This document shows positions 9,628 to 20,733 of a DNA stretch of 43,465 bases, piece after piece; position 1 is the stretch's first letter; every line of letters starts with the position of its first letter. This DNA comes from Chara braunii (Eukaryota > Streptophyta > Charophyceae > Charales > Characeae). The position numbers and the translations under genes are program-made. Location: assembly GCA_003427395.1 (NCBI GenBank), contig BFEA01000182.1, positions 1,579,601 through 1,623,065 on the forward strand, read 5' to 3'. The notes under the pieces are model-generated. The model made no database searches and was not told the origin of the DNA. It was given only the letters and a program-made list of their open reading frames with translations.

Positions 9628-10847
9628 TGTGAGGAACGAGCCCTCAAGGGGCCCTATCAGACATCACATGTTCTGGGCTAAGGCCCCCAGCAAGCCGAGT
9701 GCCCGCCTTAAGTGAAGGAGGGCCTGAATATTCGTCAAAGGCCAGAATTTGACACTTTCATATGTGGGTATTCAGGCTCTTGCAGCACGCCAGTTGGATG
9801 AATGCACGCGCGAGCCTCACCAAGCTGCATCGTACAGTTGGCCCAGGCCTTGACAGTTGCGCCTGGGCACATACACACCAAGCAGGGCCGATACATTGAG
9901 GAGGAGGCCATCAGCCTACACAAAAGCAGTACTGTCGACGCACCTACCCGGGGAGCCCTGCACAGATGCAGCAAACAGCCCAAGTCCAGAGACTCAGGCC
10001 ATGCCCAACTGTAAATGGGGCCCAGGCCCTCAACTGTAGTCCCGGGCCTGGTCGCAGGGTCCGAGACCCAACCCGAAGCTACTAGAAGCTTCCAGCCAGG
10101 CCACATGCAGCATCCAGGAGGCTCCCACTTCCATAAAAGAAGTGAGGCAGCCCAGGCCAGGCATTCTGGCCAGTGCAGGCATTCTGGCCAGTGCAGGCAA
10201 TGCGGAACTGCTGTTGCGCAATCACTTGATGCTGCGCTATCGCTTGATGGTGCGGTGCTGCCAAGGGCGCTGACGGCGCGCATAGTGGTGAAGTGGGGCG
10301 CTGCAGGGCAGCGGGGCGCAGGCAGCCATAGCCGGGCTGCTGGGCCGCCAGGGGGTAATGCGTGCGATCGGGTGGTCTTCAGGGAAGGAGGCGAGTGTGG
10401 GGTAATCAAGGTCTGATTGAGGGTGACGAAATACGTACCTGGTGCATGAAGAGAGGTCGGCTATGGTATTGACAGTCGTGTACATTGGTCTTCGAGAGTC
10501 GAAGTGAGCCCGTTGCGTGAACCAGCTGTAGGTAGGTAGGCTATGGTATTGACAGTCATGTACATTGGTCTTCGAGTCGAAGTGAGCCTGTTGCGTGAAC
10601 CAGCTGTAGGTAGGGTAGTCGGGTAGAGTAGGCTGGGCGCTGGGCGCCAGACAGNGNGGAGCGACTTTGGATATTGTGTCGGTGTGGCCTACGGGCTTGA
10701 ACATTGGCTCATTACTCCATTGTATTGCTCTATATGGATGGTTTCTCGGTGCATTTTGTACTCTCTGCTTGTTTGCGACTACCTGTACCATCTGTGTGAT
10801 TTTGCCACTTGGTTTTCGGTATATCGTTCCCATTCATATTCCTTGCA
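9628..10847 (+). mobile_element. E3 5' LTR
   Basis: It starts TGTGAGGAACGAGCCC and ends TTCCTTGCA, giving imperfect inverted termini (TGTGAGGAA against TGCAAGGAA), and aligns with 17671-18772. It is longer than the 3' LTR mainly because of an 80-bp tandem duplication (copies from 10459 and 10539) and an 18-bp duplication of GCATTCTGGCCAGTGCAG (10161 and 10179). A CCATAAAAGAAG block near 10132 is the nearest thing to a TATA-like element. Confidence 0.95.
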
Positions 10848-10850
10848 ATT

Positions 10851-10870
10851 TGGTATCGGAGCTGGTTCGT
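10851..10870 (+). other. E3 primer binding site
   Basis: TGGTATCGGAGCTGGTTCGT three bases after the LTR end. It resembles the initiator Met tRNA complement TGGTATCAGAGC with one change in the first twelve bases. Confidence 0.85.
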
Positions 10871-12214
10871 GATCGCCGCTTACCTGGTACCGGTGACATT
10901 GTTACTTGGTGCGCTGACGATGCTTCATGTGCAGTAAGGATACTTTGGCGTTGGTTAGTATTAGTGGGGCCTCGGTGGAGAGGCCGGCCGCTGGAAGGCT
11001 TTGGCGACAGCGTGGGAGCTGTGGCGACAGCGGATGTATGTATGATGATGAGAGTATGCTGACGTGGCATTTTGGCTGAGGTGGCACTGCATTGAGTTGT
11101 GGGTGGTACCGAGGCTATTGACCGGTCATGCAAATGCACGTCGGCCCAATTGGTGAGAAATCTGTGGTTGGGGGCAGCTATATCCAGGTACGTTGTTCCC
11201 ATTCCTTATCTACCCTCTCAATCTCTTCTTACCGTGAGGAAGTGAGTCCAACTTGAGTGTCCTCTCTTTGGTGAGGAGTCGTTTGCGCTGTACCTTGAGA
11301 GACGACATTCTTCTCGGTGGCGCATCTGGCAGGAGAGGGCGGTGCCTCTGAAGGGCCCTGGTCGAAGCACGGGTCATGGTCACCATGCCAACCCATGGTA
11401 GTAGTATACGCAGGCTTTGCTGCTTTGTCCATTGAGGATTTTTGCTGCGATGATGGAAGGGGTGTGCGGACTGACCAGTCCTAATGGAGACGCTCCCAGA
11501 CCGTCTATAAATATTTCTGGTTAGGGTCCGATCTGTCCACTGGCTATGATCGTCGTCCTGACTGCGACGTTAAATAATTCTTGAGGACTCTTGGGGGCTG
11601 TCCTTAAATTGCCTCTTGATCAGCCAGATCAGTCGGACTTAAGGCTCGTTGCACGCGAGGGTAAACAAAGGGCAGGTTGGTCATAAGCATACACCTTGGG
11701 TACAGGGGTGGGCCGTGATTGCACACCTTAGACACTGCAGCTTGATGATGCTCACAGGTACGTTGGATACAGGGGAAGGGGATTCCAGTTGTGAACTCTA
11801 CTGAACATCACTATCATATCCATTGTGCATACATCCGCTCACTGTAGTTATTTTTATCTTGATTAGTTGGTTGACAGACTGCTAACACCTAACAGACAAC
11901 CTAGCGTAGGACTGTAATCTACCATAGTTAGTTCTTCTCAAAGCTTCTCTGCAGAACCAATCAGGATAGAAGTAAAGTACATGTGTACAGTCCGTGTAGG
12001 TGCTGTTGATGCCATTTGACCGGTAGTCTAGGTAACTCGCCGAACATTGTTTATTTTATTTATTTTTTGAACCGGTCAGACGCATGCTGCGGTAGGTCCC
12101 AAAGAGGACATTAGTGCATACAGAGTTTGCCTAGTCCATGAGTGAATTTGAGGGTGGTGAAGATATTCTAATGATAGGAGGCAGACACGACAGGGGACCT
12201 GTAGGATACCCGTA
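10871..12214 (+). other. E3 untranslated leader
   Basis: About 1.3 kb between PBS and the first gag-like frame, with no recognisable domain. Confidence 0.6.
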
Positions 12215-13972
12215 GTGTTCCAGGTTCTACTACCAGGAGACGAGAGAAGGCTTAGGGCCGAAGCAAAGGCCCGTAATCTAGAGACTGCGAGAGAGGCAAC
12301 AGCAGCAGCTGAACGGGCGTTGGCAGCAGCAGCAGCTAGTGCAGTAGCAATGGCTACCTCTTCAGCCATTTCTGCTGCAAACTCTACTGGTCAGAGTTTG
12401 GGCATGCCACTCGACACAACCAGTTCGCAGTCCATCTCCAGTACGTTAAGAGCTGGCACTAGTCAGATGGCGGGTTCGCAGTTCAGCTCGCCGCCTCCAC
12501 GCACCCGGAAGCAGATGGAGCTCCAGCAGGTAGAAAGGATTCGCTTGAGGCTAGAGGAGGAACTTAAACAGGCTGCTAAAAGAGAGAAAGAGATCAGAGA
12601 CAGGAGTGTCAGAGTAGAGGGTAGGGAGGCAGACAAAGTTGCACTGTAGGGGTTAAGATGACTCGACCCTTTGTAATACTGAAAAAATATTTAAGGCGAG
12701 CATCATGTCCATGCACGCATACATGGACAACAAACTGGATACAATCCAGGACATCTTGGACCAGATCCTGAATGCCATACAATCAGGCCTGATTCCGCCA
12801 GAAGTTTTGCCATCGTTGCCATTCTCAGCGATGACAGGCCCCTATGCCGCTCAGTTCGGACCATCACCAAGTGGTACATCAGCAACAGCCATGTCACAGA
12901 TTGTTGCTTCTTCATCTTTTGGTCCAGCAGCCGGAGCTACACCACAACCACCACCTGTCTCACCAGTGGGACAGCAGCAGCCTTGGTACCCGAAGACCCC
13001 TCTGAAACCACCTCCAACCTTCTCAGGAGATAAGAAGGACGAGGCACTCGAGAGCGGTTTCAGTGTGGGTCAGGGCGAAGAGGACGCTGGTAGAGGAGGA
13101 GGTGATTACTGCTGCATCCTACTTAGAGGGTTCGGCACCTCTCTGGCTAAATGGATTTGTGGCTTCAAAAGGGTTCGGCAGAAACATGGGTGACTGGGCC
13201 AAGACCCATACCCTTGAAAGCTTTATGGATTTAGTGGAGGCTCGATGGCACAACCCTAAACAGGCGCAGATTGCCACTGATGGGCTATTGAAACTTTAGT
13301 CTTGGAAGTACAGGTCCGTGAGAGAGCTGACCACAACCATAAAGCGGTTGATTGTCGTCCCAGGAGTGGAGTATAATCCACAGGTCTTATTGACCATGTT
13401 CTTGAGATGTATTCCCACAGACATCAAGAACCTTTTAGCTATTGAGGCTCGTTTAGAGTATCACACGTTTGAGACATTTAGTAAGAAGGCCCTAGACGTT
13501 GGGTGGTGCTCAACCCCCCCCTACGGACGGAAGAAAGAAGAAGGCTCCACAAGAGTGGAAGAAAAAGGGTAGTCGATTGATGATGGTTGATTCTGATGGG
13601 AATCAAACTGAGATCGATGATGTTTCTGAACTTGTGGAGAGTGCAGAGTTTGATGGCGAGGAAATTGCTGAGGGTAGCAACCTCGCCGCAGCAGTTAAGA
13701 CTAAGGCAGGTGGCCGCGACAAGGGCGGTCAGCAGAGGAGTCAAGGGCAAGCCGCCAACCCAAACAAAATAGTTGCTTGGGTCAGGGCCGGTTTGGATCA
13801 GGAAGTGTGGCGCGACCGTTGGGAGCGGGGTGCTTGCATAAATTGCGGCGAGTACGAACATACGCAGTTTAAGTGCAAGAACCCGAAGGTCTCACAGAAG
13901 ATCCCTCCTAAGGGTGGGTATCCTTCTTCTCAGTCTGGGGCCTCTACGAGCTCCAGCTCGGGAAACACATAG
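12215..13972 (+). pseudogene. gag: E3 gag with CCHC zinc knuckle, frameshifted
   Basis: An N-terminal alanine/arginine-rich helical segment (12215-12649, coiled-coil-like) is followed by a proline-rich linker and the capsid region, spread over the frames at 12705-13193, 13063-13299 and 13318-13572. The nucleocapsid part is at 13499-13972. A CX2CX4HX4C knuckle (CINCGEYEHTQFKC) lies at 13835-13876, preceded by a basic, glycine-rich stretch; such knuckles bind element RNA. Frames change at least three times and stops occur at 12649 and 13299. The last frame stops at 13972, about 70 bp before the protease-containing frame. Confidence 0.82.
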
Positions 13973-14040
13973 GGCCGGTAGAAGTTGTAGTTGCTTCTAC
14001 TCTCGTTGAAGCGGGTGATGTACCCTCCCCGTTTCAAGAG

Positions 14041-14781
14041 TTGGCCGAAGCTATTGACTCCTTAGTCACACCGCAGACGCATCCGGACTCAACTATACTC
14101 TGTACGTTGGATGTGTCTGAAGCGTTAGAGGACATTCAAGGTGAGTGGTCGGCAAGGGACCCTCGTGAGCCCTGGGTGGCACTAAGTAGAGGTCCTAGAG
14201 GGGAGCATTTCGTTGTGGAAGTTGGTGTGGGTGGTCGCAAGTGCGGCGCCTTCGTAGACATTGGCTCCACACAAAATTTCATAAGTCGCGACTGCATTGA
14301 GAGACTGCGCCTAAAGGACCGGGTGCAGCGCCTGAGTAGACCGGTAGCATCTACTCTGGCCAACAAAGAGCGCATGTTGGTAGAGGACTATGTTAAAGAC
14401 ATGGTCTGCACTTTCTCCTACCCAGGAGGAGTGATAAGTCATAAGATAGCATTCCTGGTGAGCGATGATTTGCCTTTCGACATGTTGTTCGACATTTACT
14501 ACCTCGAGGTGACAAAGCCCCAGTCTAACTGGGACAAGAAAGTGTTGAAGCACGAATTGCCTAATGGGAGGACCGTTAGACTAGCTAAGTATAAAGCTAG
14601 TAGGTTGATATACTCTTATGGGTGTTTGTGCGCATCGGCCTTCTATAATTATTATAAACAGAAGCAGGAGGAAGGTATGTACTTAGTCTATGTCTCTGCG
14701 AAAGGGGAGGTCGTTAAAACACCCCCAGAGATAGAGACCCTCGTCGCTAAGTACCCTGATCTGTTTGAGGAGCCTACATGA
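14041..14781 (+). pseudogene. pol: E3 retropepsin (aspartic protease) region of pol
   Basis: Retropepsin cleaves the gag-pol polyprotein inside the particle. The active-site flap region is seen as CGAFVDIGSTQNFISRD (about 14243-14293); here DIG stands where the catalytic motif is normally DSG or DTG, so the protease is probably dead. A second conserved hydrophobic block, FLVSDDLPFDMLF, is near 14452. The frame ends at a TGA (14779-14781) directly after EEPT; the frame continues unchanged beyond it into RT. The equivalent place in E4 reads PPTGVV, which shows that the stop is a point mutation. Confidence 0.85.
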
Positions 14782-16160
14782 GTCGTAGACAGGGAGATTG
14801 TCCATGCCATAGAGATCATCCCAGGTAGCAAGACACCTAAGGGAATAATCTATAGGATGGTTCCGACCAAGTTGGACAAGCTTCGGCGACAACTAAAAGA
14901 GCTTACAGAGAAGGGGTGGTTTCGGCCTAGCACCTACCCCTTTGGCTCACCAGTCTTATTTGTTCCAAACAAAGGGGGAACACCAAAGATGTGCATTGAT
15001 TATAGAGGTCTCAATGCCATCACCGTTAAGAACGCAGAGCCTCTACCGTGCATTGATGACTTGTTGGATAGGGTGCAGGGGTGTAAGTACTATACCAAGA
15101 TAGACTTGAAATCCGGCTACCATCAGATTGCTATAAGACCAGAGGACCAGCACAAAACCGCATTCCAGACCAGGTACGGTCTGTACGAGTCTGTGGTGAT
15201 GCCCTTTGGCCTTTGCAATGTGTCGGGTACATTCCATCACGCCATGAATAGGATCTTCCATGACTATTTAGACAAGTTTGTTGTCGTGTACTTCGACGAT
15301 ATACTTATCTTTAGTAAGACTGTTGAGGAGCATGCTCAACATGTAGACAAAGTACTTTTACTTCTTCAGCAGCACAAGTATAAGATAAACGCAGAGAAAT
15401 GCGAGTTCTGACGCACTCGAATCTTGGACTTGGGTCATGAAGTATCCGCGGATGGGATTAGGCCCGAAGATGCAAAGGTGGCTAGCATACGTGACTGGCC
15501 ACAACCCCAGTCTGTGACTGAGGTCAGATCATTATTGGGAATGTGTGGTTATAACCGCAATTTCATAATGAATTATAGCACGATCACATCTCCCTTGACT
15601 GATCTAACTCGACTCCACACACCATGGGACTAGACCGACAAGTATGAGGAAGCTTTCAAGCGTTTGAAGCATGATCTCACACACCATGAAGTTCTCATGG
15701 TGCTTGACCCGCAGAGGTCATTCGTTGTTACCACTGACGCAAGCCAATATGGCATTGGCGCAGTGCTGGCTCAACAGGAAGGGAAAAAGTTGAGACCGGT
15801 CGAGTACATGAGCAAAAAGATGCCATCAAAGAAGTTGGCAACGTCCACCTACGTGAGGGAACTCTATGCTCTCTACAAGGCACTTATCCACTGGAGGCAC
15901 TATCTGTTAGGAAGGTTCTTTTACTGGAGAACCGACCATCAGACCCTCAAGTGGATCAAGACCCAACCAATTCTCTTCAATGCACTCAAACGCTGGATTG
16001 AAGTCATAGATTAGTATGACTTCAAACTAGACTATGTGAAGGGAGAGGACAACAAGGTTGCGGACGCATTGTCTAGAAGGGCAGATTACCTAGGTGCGCT
16101 GATTTCTGAGTTTGGCTTATCTGAGGACGTGACTCGATCCTTGGGGGAATCCTACAAAAA
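14782..16160 (+). pseudogene. pol: E3 reverse transcriptase and RNase H regions of pol
   Basis: RT copies element RNA into DNA and RNase H removes the RNA strand. RT motifs occur in order: CIDYRGLNAIT (about 14992), KIDLKSGYHQIAIRPED (about 15100), VMPFGLCN (about 15196) and the catalytic YFDD at 15289-15300. RNase H follows with VTTDASQYGIGAVL (about 15727), a YVRELYAL block, a TDHQTLKWI block, and the hallmark ADALSRR near 16060. All of this lies in one frame with stops at 15409 (TGA), 15631 (TAG, in place of the expected Trp) and 16012 (TAG, in place of Gln). The frame changes just before 16161, upstream of integrase. Confidence 0.9.
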
Positions 16161-17632
16161 GATCCCGTCACGATAAACATCATCAACAAACTGCAGGCCA
16201 AAGACAAGGCCACTTCTGACGAGTTTGTGATGGTGGATGGGTTACTCTTCCTTGAAAAGGCAGGGTTTAAGAGGTTAGTTGTTCCATCTAGGGAGATTTT
16301 GCGTAGTTCATTTTTAGGTGAGTGCCACGACGTAACAAGACATTCCGGCTACAAGAAGACTAATGCTAACTTAGTACAGCGATTCTCGTGACCTAACATG
16401 CTGGACGATGCGAAGAAGTACGTACAGACCTCTCAGATCTGTTAGCGGGACAAGCCGCGGACTCGAGCTCCGCTTGGGTTACTCGAGCCTCTACCCATTC
16501 CTGCGGGCCCAGGGCAGAGTATCTCCATGGACTTCATGGATACTCTTGTGACCAGCAAGAATGGCAAAAGGCATATCTTCGTGATAGTAGATAGGTTTAC
16601 CAAGTATGCTAGACTAGTTGCCATGCCAGAGACTGCCAAGACTGAGCATGTCATTAAGTTGTTCATGAACAACTGGGTGCGTGACTTTGGACTGTCAAAG
16701 ACAATCATTAGTGATAGAGATGTACGTTTCACCAGCGAGATGTGGAAGAAGGCCGCCGAACATGGGCAGCCAGCTTCAGATGACTTATGGGAATCATCCT
16801 GAAGCAAATGGGCAGGCTGAACAGATGAACCGTGTGGTGCAGCATCTGCTGAGGCATTACATCAAGCCCAGCCAGGATGACTGTGATGAGACTACCTCTC
16901 ATCACCAGTCTGTACAACAATGTTGTTCACAGCACCACCGGTGTCAGTCCTAATCAACTACATCTGGGATGGAAGCCTAGATCTGCTCTAGACTTCCTCC
17001 TGCCTGAAAACCGAACTGCTGTAACTCCTGGAACCATTGAATTTGGTGTCCAGTATGAGAAACTGTTGCAGCAGACTGTCGAACATATCAAGAAATCTAA
17101 GGAAGCTATGATTGCTTCTGAGAACAAACGTCGCCGACAGTCCACATTTCAGGTAGGGGAACGTGTCTGGGTCAAGGCTAGTGAGTTGGGACAGGAGTTT
17201 GGCATCTCTAGGAAACTAATGCCTCAGTATTTCGGTCCCTGGGAAGTCTTAGACATTGTGGGGAATGATTTGGATGGTCCCTCGCACGTCATTCGTATCC
17301 CTGGTCACCTACTCACATACCCTGTTTTTCACGCTTCCAAACTTGCACCTTTCGCTGAGACAGCACAGTTCCCATCACGGAGATCTATGCTTCCCCCAAC
17401 CATGGATGGCCACGTGGACGTCGACGACATCCTGGATCACAGAGACACACCTGTTCCCAAGCCACCTGGCAGGGGAAGACCTCCTAAACCGGCAAGGGAG
17501 TACAGAGTGCATTTCAGGCATCATACTGATCCTAAGGAAGATCGATGGATTTCAAGGGAGGAACTTGTCAAGACAGCTCCTCAGATCGTGGAAGATTATG
17601 AGAAGAAACTGAAGGGGAAGGCACCAGCATGA
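16161..17632 (+). pseudogene. pol: E3 integrase and chromodomain-like C-terminus of pol
   Basis: The HHCC zinc region starts at ECHDVTRHSGYKKT (about 16321) with stops inside it (near 16389 and 16452). The DDE core has SMDFMDT (about 16527), ISDRDVRFTS (about 16709) and NHPEANGQAEQMN (about 16792). The frame shifts once near 16770 and again near 16877. After that a GPF/Y module (YFGPWEVLDIV, then TYPVFHASKL) and a chromodomain-like tail (EYRVHF..., DRWISREELVKTAP) run to the TGA at 17630. The C-terminal 150 residues are closely matched by the fragment at 24623-25015. The chromodomain-like tail places the element in the chromovirus-type branch, which uses such tails to target chromatin. Confidence 0.88.
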
Positions 17633-17657
17633 AGCATCTCAGCGGACTTTCGAAGCT

Positions 17658-17670
17658 AAGGGGGATGGAA
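17658..17670 (+). other. E3 polypurine tract
   Basis: AAGGGGGATGGAA directly before the 3' LTR. The same tract precedes the E6 LTR at 25031-25044. Confidence 0.92.
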
Positions 17671-18772
17671 TGTGAGGAACGAGCCCTCAAGGGGCCCTAT
17701 CAGACATCACATGTTCTGGGCTAAGGCCCCCAGCAAGCCGAGTACCCGCCCTAAGTGAAGGCGGGCCTGAATATTCATCAAAGGCCAAAATTCAACACTT
17801 TCATATGTGGGTATTCAGGCTTTTGCAGCACGCCAGTTGATTGAATGGACGCGCGAGCCTCACTAAGCTGCGTCGTACAGTTGGCCCAGGCCTTGACAGT
17901 TGCTCCTGGGCACATACACACCAAGCAGGGCCGATACATTGAGAAGCAGGCCATCAGCCTACGCAAAAGCAGTATTGTCAATGCACCTACCCGGGGAGCC
18001 CTGCACAGATGCAGCAAACACCCCAAGTCCGGAGACTTAGGCTGTAAATGGGGCCCAGGCCCTGAACTGTAGTCTCGGGCCTGGGCGCAGGGTCTGAGGC
18101 CCAACCGGAAGCTACTGGAAGCTTCCAGCCAGGCCACACCCAGCATCCAGGAGGCTGCCACTTCCATAAAAGAAGTGAGGCAGCCCAGGCCAGGCATTCT
18201 GGCCAGTGCAGGCAATGCGGAAGTGCTGCTGCGCTATCGCTTGATGCTGCGCTGCTGCCAAGGGCGCTGACAGGGTGCGTAGTGGGGAAGTGGGGCGCTG
18301 GAGGGCAGCGGGGCGCAGGCAGCCATAGCCGGGCTGCCGGGTGCCAGGGGGCGATGCGGGTGATCGGGTGGTCTTCAGGGAAGGAGGCGAGTGTGGGGTA
18401 ATCAAGGTCTGATTGAGGGTGACGAGATACGTACCTGGTGCATGAAGAGAGGTCGGCTATGATGTTGACAGTCATGTACATTGGTCTTCGAGAGTTGAAG
18501 TGAGCCTGTTGCCAGAACCGGCTGTAGGTAGGGTAGTCGGGTGGAGTAGGCTGGGCGCTGGGCGCCAGACAGAGAGGAGCGACTTTGGATACTGTGTTGG
18601 TGTGGCCTACCAGCTTGAACATTGGCTCATTACTTATTGTATTGCTCTATAATAGTCTACATGGATGGTTCTCGGTGCATTTGGTACTCTCTGCTTGTTT
18701 ACGACTACCTGGACATCTGTGTGATTTCGCAACTTGGTTTTCGGTATATCATTCACACTCATATTCCTTGCA
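17671..18772 (+). mobile_element. E3 3' LTR
   Basis: It runs TGTGAGGAACG to TTCCTTGCA and is colinear with the 5' LTR but lacks that copy's 80-bp and 18-bp duplications. It is followed by ACCACTAG, carrying the right copy of the target duplication (18772-18776 or 18773-18777). Confidence 0.95.
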
Positions 18773-19369
18773 CCACTAGTACCTCGTACCGCTATGCATC
18801 CTGCAGTTCGACAGTTCATCGTGAAAGAATTTAACTGGAGTGAGCTGGGAGTCGGGATTTCAGAACCTGGTTGAAAACACTGATGCTTCGTCGGAGCCGT
18901 TCTTCAACTTATGCTGCTTTCAGGCATGACCTATCACCAGGCATACCCCGCAAGTTTAGCTCACACCTTGAGTTCGGCTTCTTATTTTTAACACAGATTT
19001 TGATGAACGATCTCTCAAGGCCAACCAATCTAATATAACCAAGGCGGAAGGAAAAAAGGGCCGTGGGCTTGTTGGTTAGAGAAAGATTAATCATTACGAT
19101 GATAATTTTTTACCGTGTTTTCAAGCATCACATTTTAGTAGGCGCAAAGCAATCAGCAGGGAAGGAAGTCGTACATGTGCTGAGGCCTGTCACTCCGTAT
19201 ATGCCCAGAGTCATATTGATAACCATGGATGAGTTCATAGCAGTAAAGTTGGTATTTATAGCAGCTTTAGTAACACTAGTTTCTGGATTTGAAAAACGGA
19301 GTTTTTTTCTGGAAACATAACAAAGCTATCAACACTACGCATTGAGGCAATTTTGGTCGTAGTTGTGGG
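18773..19369. other. Right flank of E3: continuation of the pre-insertion locus
   Basis: By the target duplication this DNA was contiguous with the LRR exon and its poly-T before E3 inserted. I searched by eye for another 72-bp LRR exon and did not find one. A phrase DLSRPTNL, downstream of an AG near 18993, looks faintly LRR-like but runs into a stop and is not called. An 85-codon open frame at 19063-19320 has no recognisable domain. Confidence 0.45.
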
Positions 19370-19496
19370 GCACCAGTCCCCAGTGCGGTACGCACTGGTG
19401 CACAGTGCACTGGAATCACCGCGCTCGCACTGTGCGCTCTGCGCCAGGTGCGCGAAAAAACAAAATACAAAAGCAAAAACATATATACGTGCCCCC

Positions 19497-19530
<34 letters not shown>

Positions 19531-19718
19531 GAGAGAGAAGGCCCCCTTCACGTCAGTTCAAGGGCCCCTGCAGGTAAGTCGAATGGCTCCTACAATGTAT
19601 GTGGACATTGTAGAGTCATTGAGGACCAGTGCGCAGTGTGCTGGAGTGACAACGCGGGCACTGTGTGCTGTGCGTCAGGTGCGCAAAAAAAAAAAAAAAA
19701 AAGGCAGAAACATATATA
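19370..19718. repeat. Pair of about 100-bp direct repeats with A-rich ends and (GA)n
   Basis: Two diverged copies, about 19372-19495 and 19622-19716, each run from CACCAGT/GACCAGT through a CAGTGC/GCACTG-rich core to CAGGTGCGC, an A-rich stretch and ACATATATA. A (GA)n tract (about 19496-19540) and CCCCCTTCACGTC follow the first copy. The core is rich in self-complementary CAGTGCACTG-like words. Confidence 0.7.
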
Positions 19719-20695
19719 TGCAATCAGACTCGCTTTCTTTTCCACTTCGCACTCATGCAAACAGATGGTGAATCTCACTGGCGCACAGCGCCCACTCAAA
19801 GCTCAAAGATATGGAAGTTGAAAATACAGTCAGATACAAACTCGCTTCAACAGGCTATGGCGCATCAGCGCCTGTACATCCCAACACTCGTCTCTCTGTC
19901 CAACACCACTCTTCGCACTCACCCAACTCCGGATCACCCTGGATATCCCACACACATACACACTCACACACACACTACTAACACCAGCTATGGCCATCGA
20001 GGCAGCCGGCTACTACTAACTATGGCACACTGTCCTCCTCACAGCCCACTTTCACTTCGGGCGACTGCAGACCACCTCGCACAAGTCGCTGGGGCAGCGC
20101 TTCCGCATGGCTTATGCAGCAATGAATGTATGGCTGGACGCTGCCTCTTGATTTATACTTCTGGAGGTCGCTGGTCTGCCTCTTTCCACCGGGCCCACGG
20201 TGCACACAGTCCCACATGGTACTTGCTGACTGGACTAAGTGAGACTGGGACTGGGTACCACTGACCCAACATGGGTGGACTCACCACTTGCCCACTTGCC
20301 TCTGGCACAACGTAAGAATTCTCGAAAGTTTACTTCCGGACTTTCCGGAAATCCGTAGACTTGGCCTTTTGGAACTGTAGCAGCTACGACCTTGACCTTT
20401 CAGGACTGTAGCAGCTACGACCTTGACCTTTCAGGACTGTAGCAGCTACGACCTTGACCTTTCAGGAAGCCTACAGCTACGACTTCTGGAACAGTTACGA
20501 CCCCTACTCTATAGAAGTTGAGATCGAGCCCCTACAACTACACATCCCTACGACAGACAAAACCCCAACTATCAAGACACATGTTAAGGGTTCGAACACT
20601 CAGGGGACAACAAGATACTGTACACAGGCAAAGTAAGGTCTAGGGATTGAGCCCTGGGATCGGCATGTGTTACTGCTAAGGTGAAAACCGTTTCA
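19719..20695 (-). mobile_element. E4 3' LTR (minus strand)
   Basis: On the minus strand it starts TGAAACGGTTTTCACC at 20695 and ends GATTGCA at 19719. It aligns by eye along its length, in opposite orientation, with the LTR at 28757-29654; blocks such as GGTCTAGGGAT.GAGCCCTG are shared. It differs by a 31-bp unit (starting ACTGTAGCAGCTACGACC) present three times in tandem (20374, 20405 and 20436) but once in the other copy. Confidence 0.88.
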
Positions 20696-20733
20696 CTCCC
20701 GCCGGCCTAGGTTCGAGGTCCTCCGAGAATAGT

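Larger units (their letters stand above)
9628..18772 (+). mobile_element. E3: full-length Ty3/gypsy chromovirus-type retrotransposon (inactive)
   Basis: A complete 9.1-kb element. It has a 5' LTR (9628-10847), Met-tRNA-type PBS (10851), long leader, gag with CCHC knuckle, protease, RT, RNase H, integrase, chromodomain-like C-terminus, polypurine tract (17658-17670) and 3' LTR (17671-18772), flanked by a 5-bp target duplication. All reading frames carry stops or frameshifts, so it could move only in trans, if at all. A truncated relative (E6) sits at 24623-26142 and a diverged inverted LTR at about 26365-27056. Confidence 0.95.

Noticed and set aside
9735-10833. Several 60-220-codon open frames within the E3 5' LTR on both strands, repeated in the other LTR copies.
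   Set aside because: They are in LTR sequence, are not conserved in frame among the three LTRs and have no domain similarity I recognise.
9628-18772. An active, autonomous retrotransposon.
   Set aside because: Multiple stops and frameshifts, and a protease active-site change, rule out an intact polyprotein.
18985-19035. A second LRR exon after E3 (AG then ...DLSRPTNL).
   Set aside because: Meets a stop within a few codons, lacks GxIP and has no 72-bp boundary.
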